DNA of 64,000 bases from Microbacterium sp. SLBN-154 (GTDB lineage: Bacteria; Actinomycetota; Actinomycetes; Actinomycetales; Microbacteriaceae): contig NZ_VFNL01000001.1 in assembly GCF_006715565.1 (NCBI RefSeq), forward strand, positions 2,666,001-2,730,000, read 5' to 3'. Positions within the stretch are counted from its first letter, which is position 1; the number at the start of each line of letters is the position of its first letter. The notes under the pieces are model-generated. The model was not told the DNA's origin, did not search any database, and was given only the letters and a program-made list of their open reading frames with translations. The position numbers and the translations under genes are program-made. Shown here piece after piece: positions 29,355-38,015 of this stretch.

Positions 29355-30428
29355 ATGACGCACACCCTGCCCCTGCCCGATTTCACCCACGAGCGCGTGG
29401 AGGTGATCACGGGGCGGCGGAGCGGTCTGTTCCTCGCGGTGGCCCTGCACTCCTCCGTCCTCGGCTCCGCGCTCGGTGGCGCACGACTATGGACCTACCC
29501 GCACTGGAGCGATGCCCTCGGCGACGCCCTGCGCCTCTCTGCGGCGATGACCCTGAAGAACGCCGCCGCGGGCCTCGACGCCGGAGGCGGCAAGTCGGTC
29601 ATCGCGCTTCCCGAGGGGACGATTCTCGACGCCGAGCGCCGGCGGGCCGCCTTCCTCGACCTCGGCGACGCCGTCGAAGCGCTGAACGGTCTGTACCGCA
29701 CGGCAGAGGACGTCGGATCCACCACCGACGACATGCTCACGGTCCGCGAGCGCACCGAGCACGTCGTCGGCCTCCCCGACGCCGTCGGCGGCTCGGGTGA
29801 GCCGGCAGGGCCCACGAGCCTCGGGGTCTACGCGTCGCTGCGGGCGACCCTCGAGCGCGTGACCGGAAGTGCGGATGTCGCGGGCCGACGCATCACGATC
29901 TCGGGCCTCGGTCAGGTCGGCAGTCGCCTCGCGCTGCGGCTCGCCGCCGAGGGAGCCGTTCTCACGGTGACCGACGTGAACCCCGCCAAGCGCGACCTCG
30001 CCCGCGAGCTGCAGGCCTCTTGGAGCGAGCCCGGATTCGAGCACCTTGTGCCCGCCGACGTCTTCGTCCCCGCGGGGATCGGCGGCCTCCTCACCTCGGA
30101 GATCATCGACGACCTCGACGCCCGCGCTGTCTGCGGCCCGGCGAACAACCCGCTGGCCGAGCACGCCGGCGCCGACCGGCTCGCGGCGCGCGGCATCCTC
30201 TACGCTCCTGACTTCGTGGTGAACGCGGGCGGAGTGATCTACCTCGACCTCGAGGCGAGGAAGCTCGGCACGCGCGAAGAGATCATGGACCGCGTCGCCG
30301 GCATCGGCGACACCCTGCGCCGCGTCTTCGACGAGGCCGACGAGCGCGGGATCACGCCGCTCATGGCCGCCGAGGGGCTCGCGGCGCAGCGGCTGTCGAT
30401 CGGACATCGGTCACCGGCTCTGGCCTGA
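29355..30428 (+). CDS. Glu/Leu/Phe/Val dehydrogenase family amino-acid dehydrogenase
   Basis: The 357-residue protein has the N-terminal catalytic block LSAAMTLKNAAAGLDAGGGKSVI (the lysines are catalytic) and a C-terminal NAD-binding Rossmann domain (TISGLGQVGSRLALRLAAEG). The CGPANNPLAEH loop and VVNAGGVIYL are typical of leucine/valine/phenylalanine dehydrogenases. It oxidatively deaminates a hydrophobic amino acid to a 2-oxo acid; the preferred substrate is not evident. Confidence 0.88.
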   Translation: MTHTLPLPDFTHERVEVITGRRSGLFLAVALHSSVLGSALGGARLWTYPHWSDALGDALRLSAAMTLKNAAAGLDAGGGKSVIALPEGTILDAERRRAAFLDLGDAVEALNGLYRTAEDVGSTTDDMLTVRERTEHVVGLPDAVGGSGEPAGPTSLGVYASLRATLERVTGSADVAGRRITISGLGQVGSRLALRLAAEGAVLTVTDVNPAKRDLARELQASWSEPGFEHLVPADVFVPAGIGGLLTSEIIDDLDARAVCGPANNPLAEHAGADRLAARGILYAPDFVVNAGGVIYLDLEARKLGTREEIMDRVAGIGDTLRRVFDEADERGITPLMAAEGLAAQRLSIGHRSPALA

Positions 30429-30445
30429 GCTTGCGCGGGCCGAGG

Positions 30446-30871
30446 TCAGTTGATGATCTCGGCCCCACTCGCGGCGAGTTCCGCCAGACGGCGACGCCAT
30501 TCCTCCCGGGCCTCGGGGGTCAGCCGGGTCCAGGCGGTGATCTCTTCGATGACGATGAGCGGTGCAGCCGAGCGGTACGAGCGCGTGGGGTTGCCGGGGA
30601 ACTTCTTGTCCGTGACGTTCGGATCGTTCTCGAAATCGTCCGTCACCTCGACGCGGTAGACGTGCAGTCGGGCATCTTCGGAACCGAGAATCACCGCCAG
30701 CTCCGCCGCGAGACCGGCGCCGTCAGGCGATGCCGTGAAGTAGACGTGGTTCATGACGACGTCGGATCGATAGTTCGATCGGAATCCCGCGCTCACGTGG
30801 TCGCCGGGCATCAGTTCGGCGCGTGTGCCGTGGAAGAAGGGTCCGTCATCGAGAGGATGCTGCGCCGCCAC
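30446..30871 (-). CDS. arr: Rifampin ADP-ribosyltransferase Arr
   Basis: The 141-residue protein matches Arr along its whole length: FFHGTRAELMPGDHVSAGF, NHVYFTASPDGAGLAAELA, and DPNVTDKKFPGNPTRSYRS. Arr transfers ADP-ribose from NAD+ to a hydroxyl of rifamycins and inactivates them. It stands alone with no cassette structure around it. The IS481-type element lies about 100 bases upstream of its start, outside the gene. Confidence 0.93.
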   Translation of the reverse strand: MAAQHPLDDGPFFHGTRAELMPGDHVSAGFRSNYRSDVVMNHVYFTASPDGAGLAAELAVILGSEDARLHVYRVEVTDDFENDPNVTDKKFPGNPTRSYRSAAPLIVIEEITAWTRLTPEAREEWRRRLAELAASGAEIIN

Positions 30872-30920
30872 CCGCCCATTATGCGCGCACGCTGCCCGAC
30901 CCGACAGAGCCCGCTGCAGA

Positions 30921-30955
30921 CGAGAAGAGCCCGCCCTGCGGGCGAGCTCTTCTCG
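30921..30955 (-). terminator. Hairpin terminator, ancestral terminator of tRNA-Ala
   Basis: CGAGAAGAGC (30921-30930) pairs perfectly with GCTCTTCTCG (30946-30955), and an inner CGCCC/GGGCG stem extends it. It ends three bases left of the IS target duplication, so before the insertion it lay directly behind the 3' end of the minus-strand tRNA-Ala. There is no long T tract, which is usual in high-GC actinobacteria. Confidence 0.7.
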
Positions 30956-30958
30956 GTG

Positions 30959-30973
30959 TGGTGGACCTGAGGG
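30959..30973. repeat. 15-bp target-site duplication, left of IS
   Basis: TGGTGGACCTGAGGG is identical to 32296-32310 on the other side of the IS. It is the last 15 bases of the tRNA-Ala gene including encoded CCA. Confidence 0.9.
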
Positions 30974-32295
30974 TGTCTGGGTTCACGACATAGGTCTCAG
31001 TTGATAGGTCTCTCATGAGTCGGGTCATAGGTCACGGGTGAGTCGGGTCATAGGCGACACTCGTGGATGTCGTCGAAGCATCGGGTCGTGGTGTTGAAGA
31101 TCGTCGTCGGGGAGCTCTCGGTCACCGACGCGGCCGAGGGGTACGGCATTTCGAGACGACATCTTCACCGGCTGCTCGCCCGCTACCGGGAGCACGGGCT
31201 CGAAGGACTTGAGGCGTTGTCGCGGGCTCCGAAGTCGTCCCCGCACGCGGCGACTGACCGGGTGCGAGACCGGATCGTGCAACTGCGGAGCGCACTGACG
31301 GCAGCGGGGACAGACGCCGGACCGATCACGATCGCGTGGCACCTTGGTCAGGAGGGACTGAGAGCCCCGTCGACGTCGACAATCCGCCGGATCCTGCATG
31401 CTGCCGGCCTGATCATGCCAGAGCCCCGCAAACGTCCACGATCCTCGTTCGTCCGGTTCGAAGCCGCGCAGCCGAACGAGACCTGGCAGTCCGACTTCAC
31501 CCACTGGCGCCTCGCCGACGCCACCGACGTGGAGATCCTGAACTGGCTCGACGACCACTCCCGACTCCTCCTCAGCTGCACCGCCCACCACCCCGTCACC
31601 GGCCGCACCGTCGTGGACACGTTCCGCGCCGCCGTCGACACCTACGGCCCGCCCGCTTCCACCCTCACCGATAACGGACGGGTCTACACCGCCCGGCACG
31701 CCAGAGCCCGCAACGAGTTCGAATACGTCCTCGCCGCCCTCGGCATCGTGCAGAAGAACGGCGCCCCGAACCACCCGCAGACGCAAGGGAAGATCGAACG
31801 GTTCCATCAGACCCTGAAACGCTGGCTCGCGGCACGACCGCGCGCGCACACGATCCCCGAGCTGCAGGCCCAGCTCGACCAATTCCGGGATCACTACAAC
31901 ACCGCCCGCCCACACCGCGCCCACGGCACCACCCCCGCCGCGGCCTACGCCGCCACTGCGAAAGCCGCTCCCGCCGGGCACAGCGACCACACGCACTACC
32001 GGGTCCGTCACGACCACGTCGGCACCAACGGCAAGATCAGCTTCCGCCGCGCCGGCCGCATGCACCACCTCGGCGTCGGCGCCCTCCACCGCGGCGCGCC
32101 CGTCATCCTCATCGCCGACGACACCACCATCACCGTCGTCGCCACCCGCACCGGCGAGATCATCGCCTCTAACCAAATCCAGCCCGACAAGACCTACTGG
32201 CGCAACACGATGAAAGCCCCCGGCCGATGGCCGGAGGCTTTCAAACCGTGACACATGTCGCGACTCAGGTGAGACCTATGTCACGACTCATCACA
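30974..32295 (+). mobile_element. IS481-family insertion sequence, complete (1322 bp)
   Basis: The element starts TGT and ends ACA as IS481 members do. It has imperfect terminal inverted repeats of about 26 bp sharing a GACATAGGTCTCA core, and is bounded by a 15-bp direct repeat. It contains one transposase gene (31067-32251). Within the left end a 16-bp direct repeat (31016-31031 and 31039-31054, TGAGTCGGGTCATAGG) may be a transposase-binding site. The intact gene, ends and duplication suggest a recent insertion. Confidence 0.92.
31067..32251 (+). CDS. IS481-family DDE transposase
   Basis: The 394-residue protein has an N-terminal helix-turn-helix (SVTDAAEGYGISRRHLHRLL) and an rve integrase core. 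The DDE residues are in WQSDFTHW, LTDNGRVYT and KIERFHQTLKRW. A C-terminal beta region (GKISFRRAGRMHHLGVG) is typical of the family. It is intact, without frameshift. Confidence 0.95.
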   Translation: MSSKHRVVVLKIVVGELSVTDAAEGYGISRRHLHRLLARYREHGLEGLEALSRAPKSSPHAATDRVRDRIVQLRSALTAAGTDAGPITIAWHLGQEGLRAPSTSTIRRILHAAGLIMPEPRKRPRSSFVRFEAAQPNETWQSDFTHWRLADATDVEILNWLDDHSRLLLSCTAHHPVTGRTVVDTFRAAVDTYGPPASTLTDNGRVYTARHARARNEFEYVLAALGIVQKNGAPNHPQTQGKIERFHQTLKRWLAARPRAHTIPELQAQLDQFRDHYNTARPHRAHGTTPAAAYAATAKAAPAGHSDHTHYRVRHDHVGTNGKISFRRAGRMHHLGVGALHRGAPVILIADDTTITVVATRTGEIIASNQIQPDKTYWRNTMKAPGRWPEAFKP

Positions 32296-32310
32296 TGGTG
32301 GACCTGAGGG
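32296..32310. repeat. 15-bp target-site duplication, right of IS
   Basis: This copy of TGGTGGACCTGAGGG forms the 3' end of the functional tRNA-Ala gene. It is identical to 30959-30973. Confidence 0.9.
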
Positions 32311-32371
32311 GATTCGAACCCCTGACCTCTTCATTGCGAACGAAGCGCGCTACCAACTGCGCCACAGGCCC
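32296..32371 (-). tRNA. tRNA-Ala (anticodon CGC)
   Basis: Read on the minus strand, the 76-nt gene has acceptor stem GGGCCTG/CAGGTCC, a D arm, anticodon stem-loop with TTCGCAA (anticodon CGC, alanine), T arm GGGGTTCGAATCCCC and encoded CCA. A candidate -10 (GATAAT, minus strand, 32387-32392) lies 15 bases before the 5' end. The IS481 element abuts the CCA end, but the target duplication keeps the gene complete. Confidence 0.93.
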
Positions 32372-32437
32372 GAGAACCTCCGTTACATTATCACCCTCGC
32401 CGGGCGACCGACGAATGCCGTCCGCCCGCCCCGGGGA

Positions 32438-33343
32438 TCACGCGCCGGCGGCGCGACGCTCGAGCAGTCGACGAACGTGATCTTCGATCTCGGCATCGTC
32501 GACGTAGCCCATCCGAGCGAAGTTCGGCCCCGGCTGCACGGCTCGCGCCGCGCGGGCGACCTCGATCGACGGGGGTCGCTGGGCCTCGGCGCGCATCCGC
32601 GCCGCTTCGGCGACCGCGGCCTGACGGAGCTCCTCGCGGGCGTCTTCGACGTCGCGCACGGCAGCGGCCTGCGAACCCGCCGAGACGGTGAGCGGCTTCG
32701 GCAGCTCGCGCGGTGCCCACACCGCCCGCTGACGGGAGGGCGGGAGCGCGACATCCTGCACCACCGGCGCCTGACGGACGATCGGGACAGTGGATGCCGC
32801 AGACCTGCGTGCCACCCGCGCGGCGACACGGGCCATCTGCGCCAGGACCGAGAGTGCGACCACGACGAGGCTCAGACCCCCGATGAGTACGCCGACCGCG
32901 CCGGTCGCCACGATCAGCCACGCACCCCATGCGGCGAGACCCAGGCCACTCAGACCCAGCGTCGTCGCGACAAGCCGCACGCGGCGACGGGCGCGGGCCT
33001 GTCGGGCTTCGGGAGCGGCTTTGGCCGCGGCCTTCTCGGCGCGTGCCCGTTCGAGATCGACGCGGGCCTGCTCGAGTGCGGCCTCCTCGCGTTCGGCCAT
33101 CGCCCGCTTGGCGAGCTTCTGCTGCGCGGCAGCGGTGCGGGCCGACAGCTCGAGGCGGACCTCGGCCGGCGTCTCGCTCGTCTCTGCGAGGACGCGCAGG
33201 GCCTGGTTCAGTCGGACGGCGTTTCGCTCCGCGGCGTCGAACTGCCGACGGCTGTGCCATGAGGGCAAGAGGTAGACCAGCCACAGCAGCACCGCCACGA
33301 GCACGATCACCCCGCCACCCAGCACCTGTCCGCCCATGCGCAT
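32438..33343 (-). CDS. Membrane protein of unknown function with coiled coil
   Basis: About 301 residues from the ATG at 33343; another ATG two codons later is equally plausible. There is an N-terminal membrane helix (VIVLVAVLLWLVYLLP), an alanine/glutamate/arginine-rich coiled coil (about 40-110), two adjacent membrane helices (LGLSGLGLAAWGAWLI, VGVLIGGLSLVVVALSVLA), and a basic soluble tail ending EIEDHVRRLLERRAAGA. It resembles uncharacterised Microbacteriaceae membrane proteins. I cannot assign a function. Confidence 0.6.
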   Translation of the reverse strand: MRMGGQVLGGGVIVLVAVLLWLVYLLPSWHSRRQFDAAERNAVRLNQALRVLAETSETPAEVRLELSARTAAAQQKLAKRAMAEREEAALEQARVDLERARAEKAAAKAAPEARQARARRRVRLVATTLGLSGLGLAAWGAWLIVATGAVGVLIGGLSLVVVALSVLAQMARVAARVARRSAASTVPIVRQAPVVQDVALPPSRQRAVWAPRELPKPLTVSAGSQAAAVRDVEDAREELRQAAVAEAARMRAEAQRPPSIEVARAARAVQPGPNFARMGYVDDAEIEDHVRRLLERRAAGA

Positions 33344-33444
33344 AACGGTATGCGACGGGGGCACCCGGGCCCGGCAAGGCGGTGCGTGTCGCGGTGTCTC
33401 ATTCGGCTGCGCGGGAAGAATGCTCCTGCCGCGCCGGGTCGACC

Positions 33445-34821
33445 TCAGAACGGCGCCGGTTCGTGGGGGTTGTCAGCCGGCTCGTCGGTGATCCGGAACT
33501 CTCCGGTGAAGGTAGTCCACTTCACCCACAGGTCGTCGGGAAGATCCTCTTCCGGATGGAAGTGCACCCCGTGGCCGGGTGGATTGTCGATGTGGGTCCG
33601 GCCGGCCGGGGAGGTCCACTCGATGACCCCACCGTCGAGTTGCTTCACTTTCCAGGCGGTGAACTGCTTCATGCTGTGATGCCGTTGACACAAGCAGCAC
33701 AGGTTGCAGATCTCCGTCTTCCCACCGAGGGCGGCGTCGTGATTGTGGTCGACCTCGCACTTCCGGGCTGGCATCCGGCAGCCCGGCCACCGGCAGTGCT
33801 TGTCCCGGCCTTTGAGGAACCGGTCCATGGCCCTAGTGCGCTGGTAGGTGTCCACCGCCATCGTCAACCCGGTGATCGGGTGGGTCAGCAGCCGCTCCCA
33901 GGTCTCGTCGCTGTTGCCGGCGAGCAGCCGGGCGGTGTCCGGATCGATCGGCCCCACCCCGGCAAGGTCACACGGGACGTCACTCTGCCCCATCAGCGCC
34001 ATGACGGGGATCACGACCTGCACCTTCGCCTTGATCGCCCCGAGCCCACCGGCGCCGTCGCCGCAACCGGTCGGGTCCAAGCTCGGGGCGGAGGTGAGGA
34101 GCATATCGGCGAACAGGTCGGCACGGACCTCGTCCAGAGACCGGGTGTCGTCTGTGCCCGGTTCCCGGGCGGCGATGACCTCGTTCGCCTGCTCGGTGAT
34201 CCGCTGGAAGATCCCCTCCACCAGCACCGTGGAGTGCACAGACCGCAGCTCCGACATCCCGTCACCGAGCGCGTAGCGAACGATCCTCCGATCCCGGTAG
34301 GAATCCGCATGCCGGTCCGTCAGAGTCCGGGGGTTCATCCGCTCCGCGAGGATCTCCAGATCCGCGCGGGCACGCCCCGGGGTCTCGTCCAGGCAGATCT
34401 CCGCCGCGAGCTGATCGAACTCACCCTTCACCCCTGGCGGCAGGCGTCGCCCGATGTCTTCGACCACGGCCACGTGCGCGCGGGTGATCAGACCCTTTTC
34501 CAGGCAGTGCACGGTGGCCGGGTAGTCGTTCACCAACGCGTACGCACTGTCGATCTGCCGCTGCACCGACCGGTCGGACAGTCGCACCGCCGCCGCGATC
34601 TCCGCCGCCACACCCCGCAACGCCATATCCCGGTCCCGCACCACCGCCGACGACCCCTCCGCCAGCCGTGCCGCAAACGCGCCCGCCTCAGCCAACGCAC
34701 GCGTCTGCTCCGCTTCCGCGGCCGCGAGCGCCGCCTGCGCGGCCTCCACCCGCGTCAGCACACCCGTCAGCTCAGACCTGTCCTCGTCACTGAGGAGGGT
34801 AAGCCGTGGGTTCGAACGCAT
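33445..34821 (-). CDS. DUF222 / HNH endonuclease protein, copy 2
   Basis: The 458-residue protein is closely similar to the gene at 1736-3121 along its whole length, including the same HNH motif (CEVDHNHDAALGG, CLCQRHH). Differences cluster in the N-terminal helices and around residues 220-250, where a few residues are inserted or deleted. It has the same start context and the same palindrome 44 bases upstream. Two such similar copies 31 kb apart suggest duplication or gene conversion. Confidence 0.85.
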   Translation of the reverse strand: MRSNPRLTLLSDEDRSELTGVLTRVEAAQAALAAAEAEQTRALAEAGAFAARLAEGSSAVVRDRDMALRGVAAEIAAAVRLSDRSVQRQIDSAYALVNDYPATVHCLEKGLITRAHVAVVEDIGRRLPPGVKGEFDQLAAEICLDETPGRARADLEILAERMNPRTLTDRHADSYRDRRIVRYALGDGMSELRSVHSTVLVEGIFQRITEQANEVIAAREPGTDDTRSLDEVRADLFADMLLTSAPSLDPTGCGDGAGGLGAIKAKVQVVIPVMALMGQSDVPCDLAGVGPIDPDTARLLAGNSDETWERLLTHPITGLTMAVDTYQRTRAMDRFLKGRDKHCRWPGCRMPARKCEVDHNHDAALGGKTEICNLCCLCQRHHSMKQFTAWKVKQLDGGVIEWTSPAGRTHIDNPPGHGVHFHPEEDLPDDLWVKWTTFTGEFRITDEPADNPHEPAPF

Positions 34822-34865
34822 GTATGAAGCTTCCCACCACCCTCCGACATCGAGACGCGAAACTC

Positions 34866-34880
34866 TCAACCCCAGGTTGA
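34866..34880. repeat. Conserved palindrome upstream of DUF222/HNH copy 2
   Basis: TCAACC-CCA-GGTTGA is identical in sequence and position (44 bases before the ATG) to 3166-3180. Confidence 0.65.
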
Positions 34881-34961
34881 ACCAGATCGGCGACGGCAGG
34901 GGTGGCGTCGGACACCACGCACGCCGTGGGCGCAGGCGGCACGAATCACAGCCGACGCGGA

Positions 34962-35591
34962 TCAGGCGTGAAGTCGGTCCGCGGGCGGAATCGTCGCCGC
35001 ATCCTGCGGAACCCGCCCGTCGAGCCAGCGCGCGAGCACTCCCCCGGGCACGTCCTCGCGCACCAGGGCGAAGCAGTAGTGATCGCGCCAGTCACCGTCG
35101 ATGTGGATGTACCGGCGCCTCAGACCCTCGTAACGGAATCCGAGTTTCTCCACGACGCGCAGACTCGCCCGATTCTCGGGCCGAATGCAGATCTCCATCC
35201 GGTGCAGCCGCGCCTCGGTGAAGCACACGTCGGTCGCGAGCGCGACAGCGGTGGGCGTGATCCCGCGTCCGGCGAATCGCTCGCTCACCCAGTACCCGAT
35301 GGTGGCGGTCGCCAGCGACCCCCGCGCGATGCCCCACACGTTGAGCTGCCCGGCGATCTCGCCGTTGTACTCCATGACGAAGGGGATGCCGGTGCCGTCA
35401 CGGTACTGCTGCAGCAGACGCCGGATGCCAGAGCGCATGTCGAACGACACGGGCCCGTCGGGGCTGGTGGCCTCCCACGGGCGCAGCCACGACCGATTGC
35501 TCAACAGCTCGTTCTGCACGGTACGGGCATCCCGCTGGCGGATGAGCCGGATCGAGATGGGGCCGTGCTGACGGGGGGATGACAGATCCAC
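34962..35591 (-). CDS. GNAT family N-acetyltransferase, RimJ-like
   Basis: The 209-residue protein from a GTG start has the GNAT acetyl-CoA loop in YWVSERFAGRGITPTAVAL and the C-terminal RPENRASLRVVEKLGFRYEG block typical of RimJ/RimL-type ribosomal-protein or alpha-amino acetyltransferases. The target is unknown. Confidence 0.85.
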   Translation of the reverse strand: MDLSSPRQHGPISIRLIRQRDARTVQNELLSNRSWLRPWEATSPDGPVSFDMRSGIRRLLQQYRDGTGIPFVMEYNGEIAGQLNVWGIARGSLATATIGYWVSERFAGRGITPTAVALATDVCFTEARLHRMEICIRPENRASLRVVEKLGFRYEGLRRRYIHIDGDWRDHYCFALVREDVPGGVLARWLDGRVPQDAATIPPADRLHA

Positions 35592-35627
35592 ACGCCCCCC
35601 TTGCTACGGCGGTGTCGCCGTGTCAGG

Positions 35628-36515
35628 TCACAGCTTCGCCGCGAATTCCTTGAACCAGGGACGCAGCTCGGGGCCGAGGTCCTCTCGGTCTGCGGCGAGC
35701 TGCACGATGGCCTTGATGTAGTCCACTCTATCGCCGGTGTCGTAGCGACGGCCGCGGAACACCACGCCGTAGACGCCCGGTCCGTCGGGGTCGGCGGCCA
35801 TCTCCTGGAGGGCGTCGGTCAGCTGGATCTCGCCGCCCTTGCCGGGCTCGGTGCGCTCGAGGATGTCGAACACCGACGGCGAGAGCACGTAGCGCCCGAT
35901 GATCGCGAGGTTCGAGGGCGCGTCCTCCTTCGCGGGCTTCTCGACCAGCCCCGTGACCTTCACCACACCGTCGTCGTCGGTGGCTTCGACCGCCGCCGCG
36001 CCGTAGAGGTGGATGGAGTCGGGGTCGACCTCCATGAGCGCCACGATGGCCGCACCGCGCTTGGTGTGCTCCTCGAGCATGGTCGTCAGCAGCGGGTCGC
36101 GCTCGTCGATGAGGTCGTCGCCCAGGAGCACGGCGAACGGGTGGTCGCCGACGTGGGCGCGGGCACGCAGCACCGCGTGACCGAGACCCTTCGGCTCGCC
36201 CTGGCGCACGAAGTGGATGTCGGCGAGCTCGCTGGAGTGCTGCACCTTTGCAAGCTTCGAGTGATCGCCCTTTCGCTCGAGCGTGGACTCCAGCTCGGGA
36301 ACGGAGTCGAAGTGGTTCGACAGGTTGTTCTTGTTCCGGCCGATGATGATCAGCACATCGTCGATGCCGGCCGCGGTGGCCTCCTCGACGACGTACTGGA
36401 TCGCCGGCTTGTCGACGACGGGGAGCATCTCCTTGGGCATCGCCTTGGTGGCGGGCAGGAAGCGCGTTCCGAGTCCGGCGGCGGGAATCACGGCTTTGAA
36501 AGGGCTACGAGGCAC
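35628..36515 (-). CDS. galU: UTP--glucose-1-phosphate uridylyltransferase GalU
   Basis: The 295-residue enzyme makes UDP-glucose for polysaccharide and envelope glycan synthesis. The nucleotidyltransferase signature is AVIPAAGLGTRFLPATKAMPKE. VVDKPAIQYVVEEA, RQGEPKGLGHAVL and FAVLLGDDLID complete the active site. It diverges from the cyclo-ligase gene. Confidence 0.95.
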   Translation of the reverse strand: MPRSPFKAVIPAAGLGTRFLPATKAMPKEMLPVVDKPAIQYVVEEATAAGIDDVLIIIGRNKNNLSNHFDSVPELESTLERKGDHSKLAKVQHSSELADIHFVRQGEPKGLGHAVLRARAHVGDHPFAVLLGDDLIDERDPLLTTMLEEHTKRGAAIVALMEVDPDSIHLYGAAAVEATDDDGVVKVTGLVEKPAKEDAPSNLAIIGRYVLSPSVFDILERTEPGKGGEIQLTDALQEMAADPDGPGVYGVVFRGRRYDTGDRVDYIKAIVQLAADREDLGPELRPWFKEFAAKL

Positions 36516-36606
36516 GCCCCCGATTGTAGAGGGTGGATGCCTCGGGAAAGCACTCGCCGCTCCCGAGCACCGCGATCGGCGCGAGCCGTCCGCCTAAGAT
36601 CGACCC

Positions 36607-37203
36607 ATGTCAGACGCGATCGCCGATGCCAAACGGGCGCTCCGCGCCGACCTGCGCGAGCGCCGGAATCTCCTCTCGGAGACGGCCCGCGAAACCGCAG
36701 AAGACGGCATCGCCGTTCAGCTGAACGCGCTGGTCGAACGCCTGGGCGTCCGTTCGATGTCGTGCTTCCTCTCCACGCCGACAGAGCCCGGCACCCGGCG
36801 CTTCGTCACCGAGGCGGTGCGCCGCGGCATCCGGGTGCTTCTTCCGATCACCCGCACCGACGGCCTCCTCGACTGGTCGGTCGCCACGCCCGACCTCGAC
36901 ATCACCGAGGGGATGTTCGGCCTCCCCGAGCCGGTCGGCGAGGTGCTCGGGCCCATCGCGGTGAACGACGTCGATCTGCTCGTCATCCCTGCCGCCGCGG
37001 TCGGACAGGACGGAACGCGCCTCGGCTGGGGACGAGGCTTCTTCGACAAGACGCTCGGGTCGATGGAGCGGTGTCCCCCGGTCTACGCCGTCATCTACGA
37101 CACCGAGCTGCTCGATGCGGTGCCCCGCGACCTGCACGACCAGCCGGTGTCGGGCGTGGTCACCCCGACGCGTACGATCGATCTCGCGCCCGCCCGACGC
37201 TGA
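36607..37203 (+). CDS. 5-formyltetrahydrofolate cyclo-ligase
   Basis: The 198-residue protein converts 5-formyl-THF to 5,10-methenyl-THF with ATP. The N-terminal ADAKRALRADLRERRN supplies substrate-binding arginines, and the ATP/metal loop reads GTRLGWGRGFFDKTL. Length and motifs are standard (MTHFS/YgfA family). Confidence 0.92.
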   Translation: MSDAIADAKRALRADLRERRNLLSETARETAEDGIAVQLNALVERLGVRSMSCFLSTPTEPGTRRFVTEAVRRGIRVLLPITRTDGLLDWSVATPDLDITEGMFGLPEPVGEVLGPIAVNDVDLLVIPAAAVGQDGTRLGWGRGFFDKTLGSMERCPPVYAVIYDTELLDAVPRDLHDQPVSGVVTPTRTIDLAPARR

Positions 37204-37233
37204 CCCAGCGCACCCCCGACGAAAGACACCGCC

Positions 37234-37542
37234 ATGCCCACCTACGCCTACGCCTGCAAGCAGTGCGGGCACCGTTTCGACGCCGTGCAGTCCTTCGCCG
37301 ATCCGGCCCTGACGACCTGCCCCGAGTGCGAGGGACCGCTGCGCAAGGAGTACGGCTCGATCGGTGTCACCTTCAACGGTTCCGGCTTCTACCGCACCGA
37401 TTCCCGCTCCGGCGGCGAGTCGAAGAGCGGCGAGTCGAAGAAGAGTGAGAGCGCACCGGCGAGTTCCGGTGGCGAATCGTCCGGGTCTTCGACATCATCG
37501 AAGTCCGAGGCGAAGGCCTCCCCCGCGTCCAGCGGTTCGTAG
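37234..37542 (+). CDS. FmdB family zinc-ribbon protein
   Basis: The 102-residue protein has two CxxC knuckles (CKQCGHRF and CPECEGPL) forming an N-terminal zinc ribbon. The GVTFNGSGFYRTDSR block is usual for FmdB/CxxC_CxxC_SSSS regulators. A low-complexity serine/glycine/lysine tail follows. Its role is unknown. It lies between folate and mechanosensitive-channel genes on the same strand. Confidence 0.9.
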   Translation: MPTYAYACKQCGHRFDAVQSFADPALTTCPECEGPLRKEYGSIGVTFNGSGFYRTDSRSGGESKSGESKKSESAPASSGGESSGSSTSSKSEAKASPASSGS

Positions 37543-37577
37543 CCCGGCGGCAGCCGGCGACATCGGAAGGCACATCG

Positions 37578-38015
37578 ATGATCAAGGGCTTCAAGGAGTT
37601 CATCCTCCGCGGAAACGTGATCGACCTGGCCGTCGCGGTCGTGATCGGCGCCGCGTTCACCGGCATCGTCAACATCCTGGTGACCGCCTTCATCAATCCG
37701 CTCATCGGGCTCGTCTTCCAGACCGGTGACCTCGACCAGGCCCTTGTCGTCGAGGTGCCCACGATCCTCGGCGGCGTCTCGGTCTTCTCCTTCGGCGCCA
37801 TCATCGGCGCAGTGATCAACTTCCTCGCCGTCGCCACGGTGGTCTACTTCGTCTTCGTCATGCCGATGAACCACTGGAAGAAGCGCCAAGAGGCCCGCGC
37901 CGGCGCGACGACCGAGCCCGCCGCCGACCCGGTTCCGACCGAGCAGGAGCTCCTCGTCCAGATCCGCGACCTGCTCGCGACCCAGGGGCGCCCCGAGGGC
38001 CAGCCGCGTCAGTAG
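37578..38015 (+). CDS. mscL: Large-conductance mechanosensitive channel MscL
   Basis: The 145-residue membrane protein begins with MIKGFKEFILRGNVIDLAVA, the amphipathic N-terminal helix and first pore helix of MscL. A second membrane helix (IGAVINFLAVATVVYFVFV) and a cytoplasmic helix (EQELLVQIRDLLATQ) follow. It opens under membrane tension to relieve osmotic downshock. Its stop overlaps the tail of the small minus-strand gene. Confidence 0.95.
   Translation: MIKGFKEFILRGNVIDLAVAVVIGAAFTGIVNILVTAFINPLIGLVFQTGDLDQALVVEVPTILGGVSVFSFGAIIGAVINFLAVATVVYFVFVMPMNHWKKRQEARAGATTEPAADPVPTEQELLVQIRDLLATQGRPEGQPRQ

Noticed and set aside
30959..32310. The 15-bp direct repeat as att sites of an integrative element at tRNA-Ala
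   Set aside because: The element between the repeats is a single IS with TGT...ACA ends directly abutting both repeats and no integrase, so a transposition target duplication explains it better.
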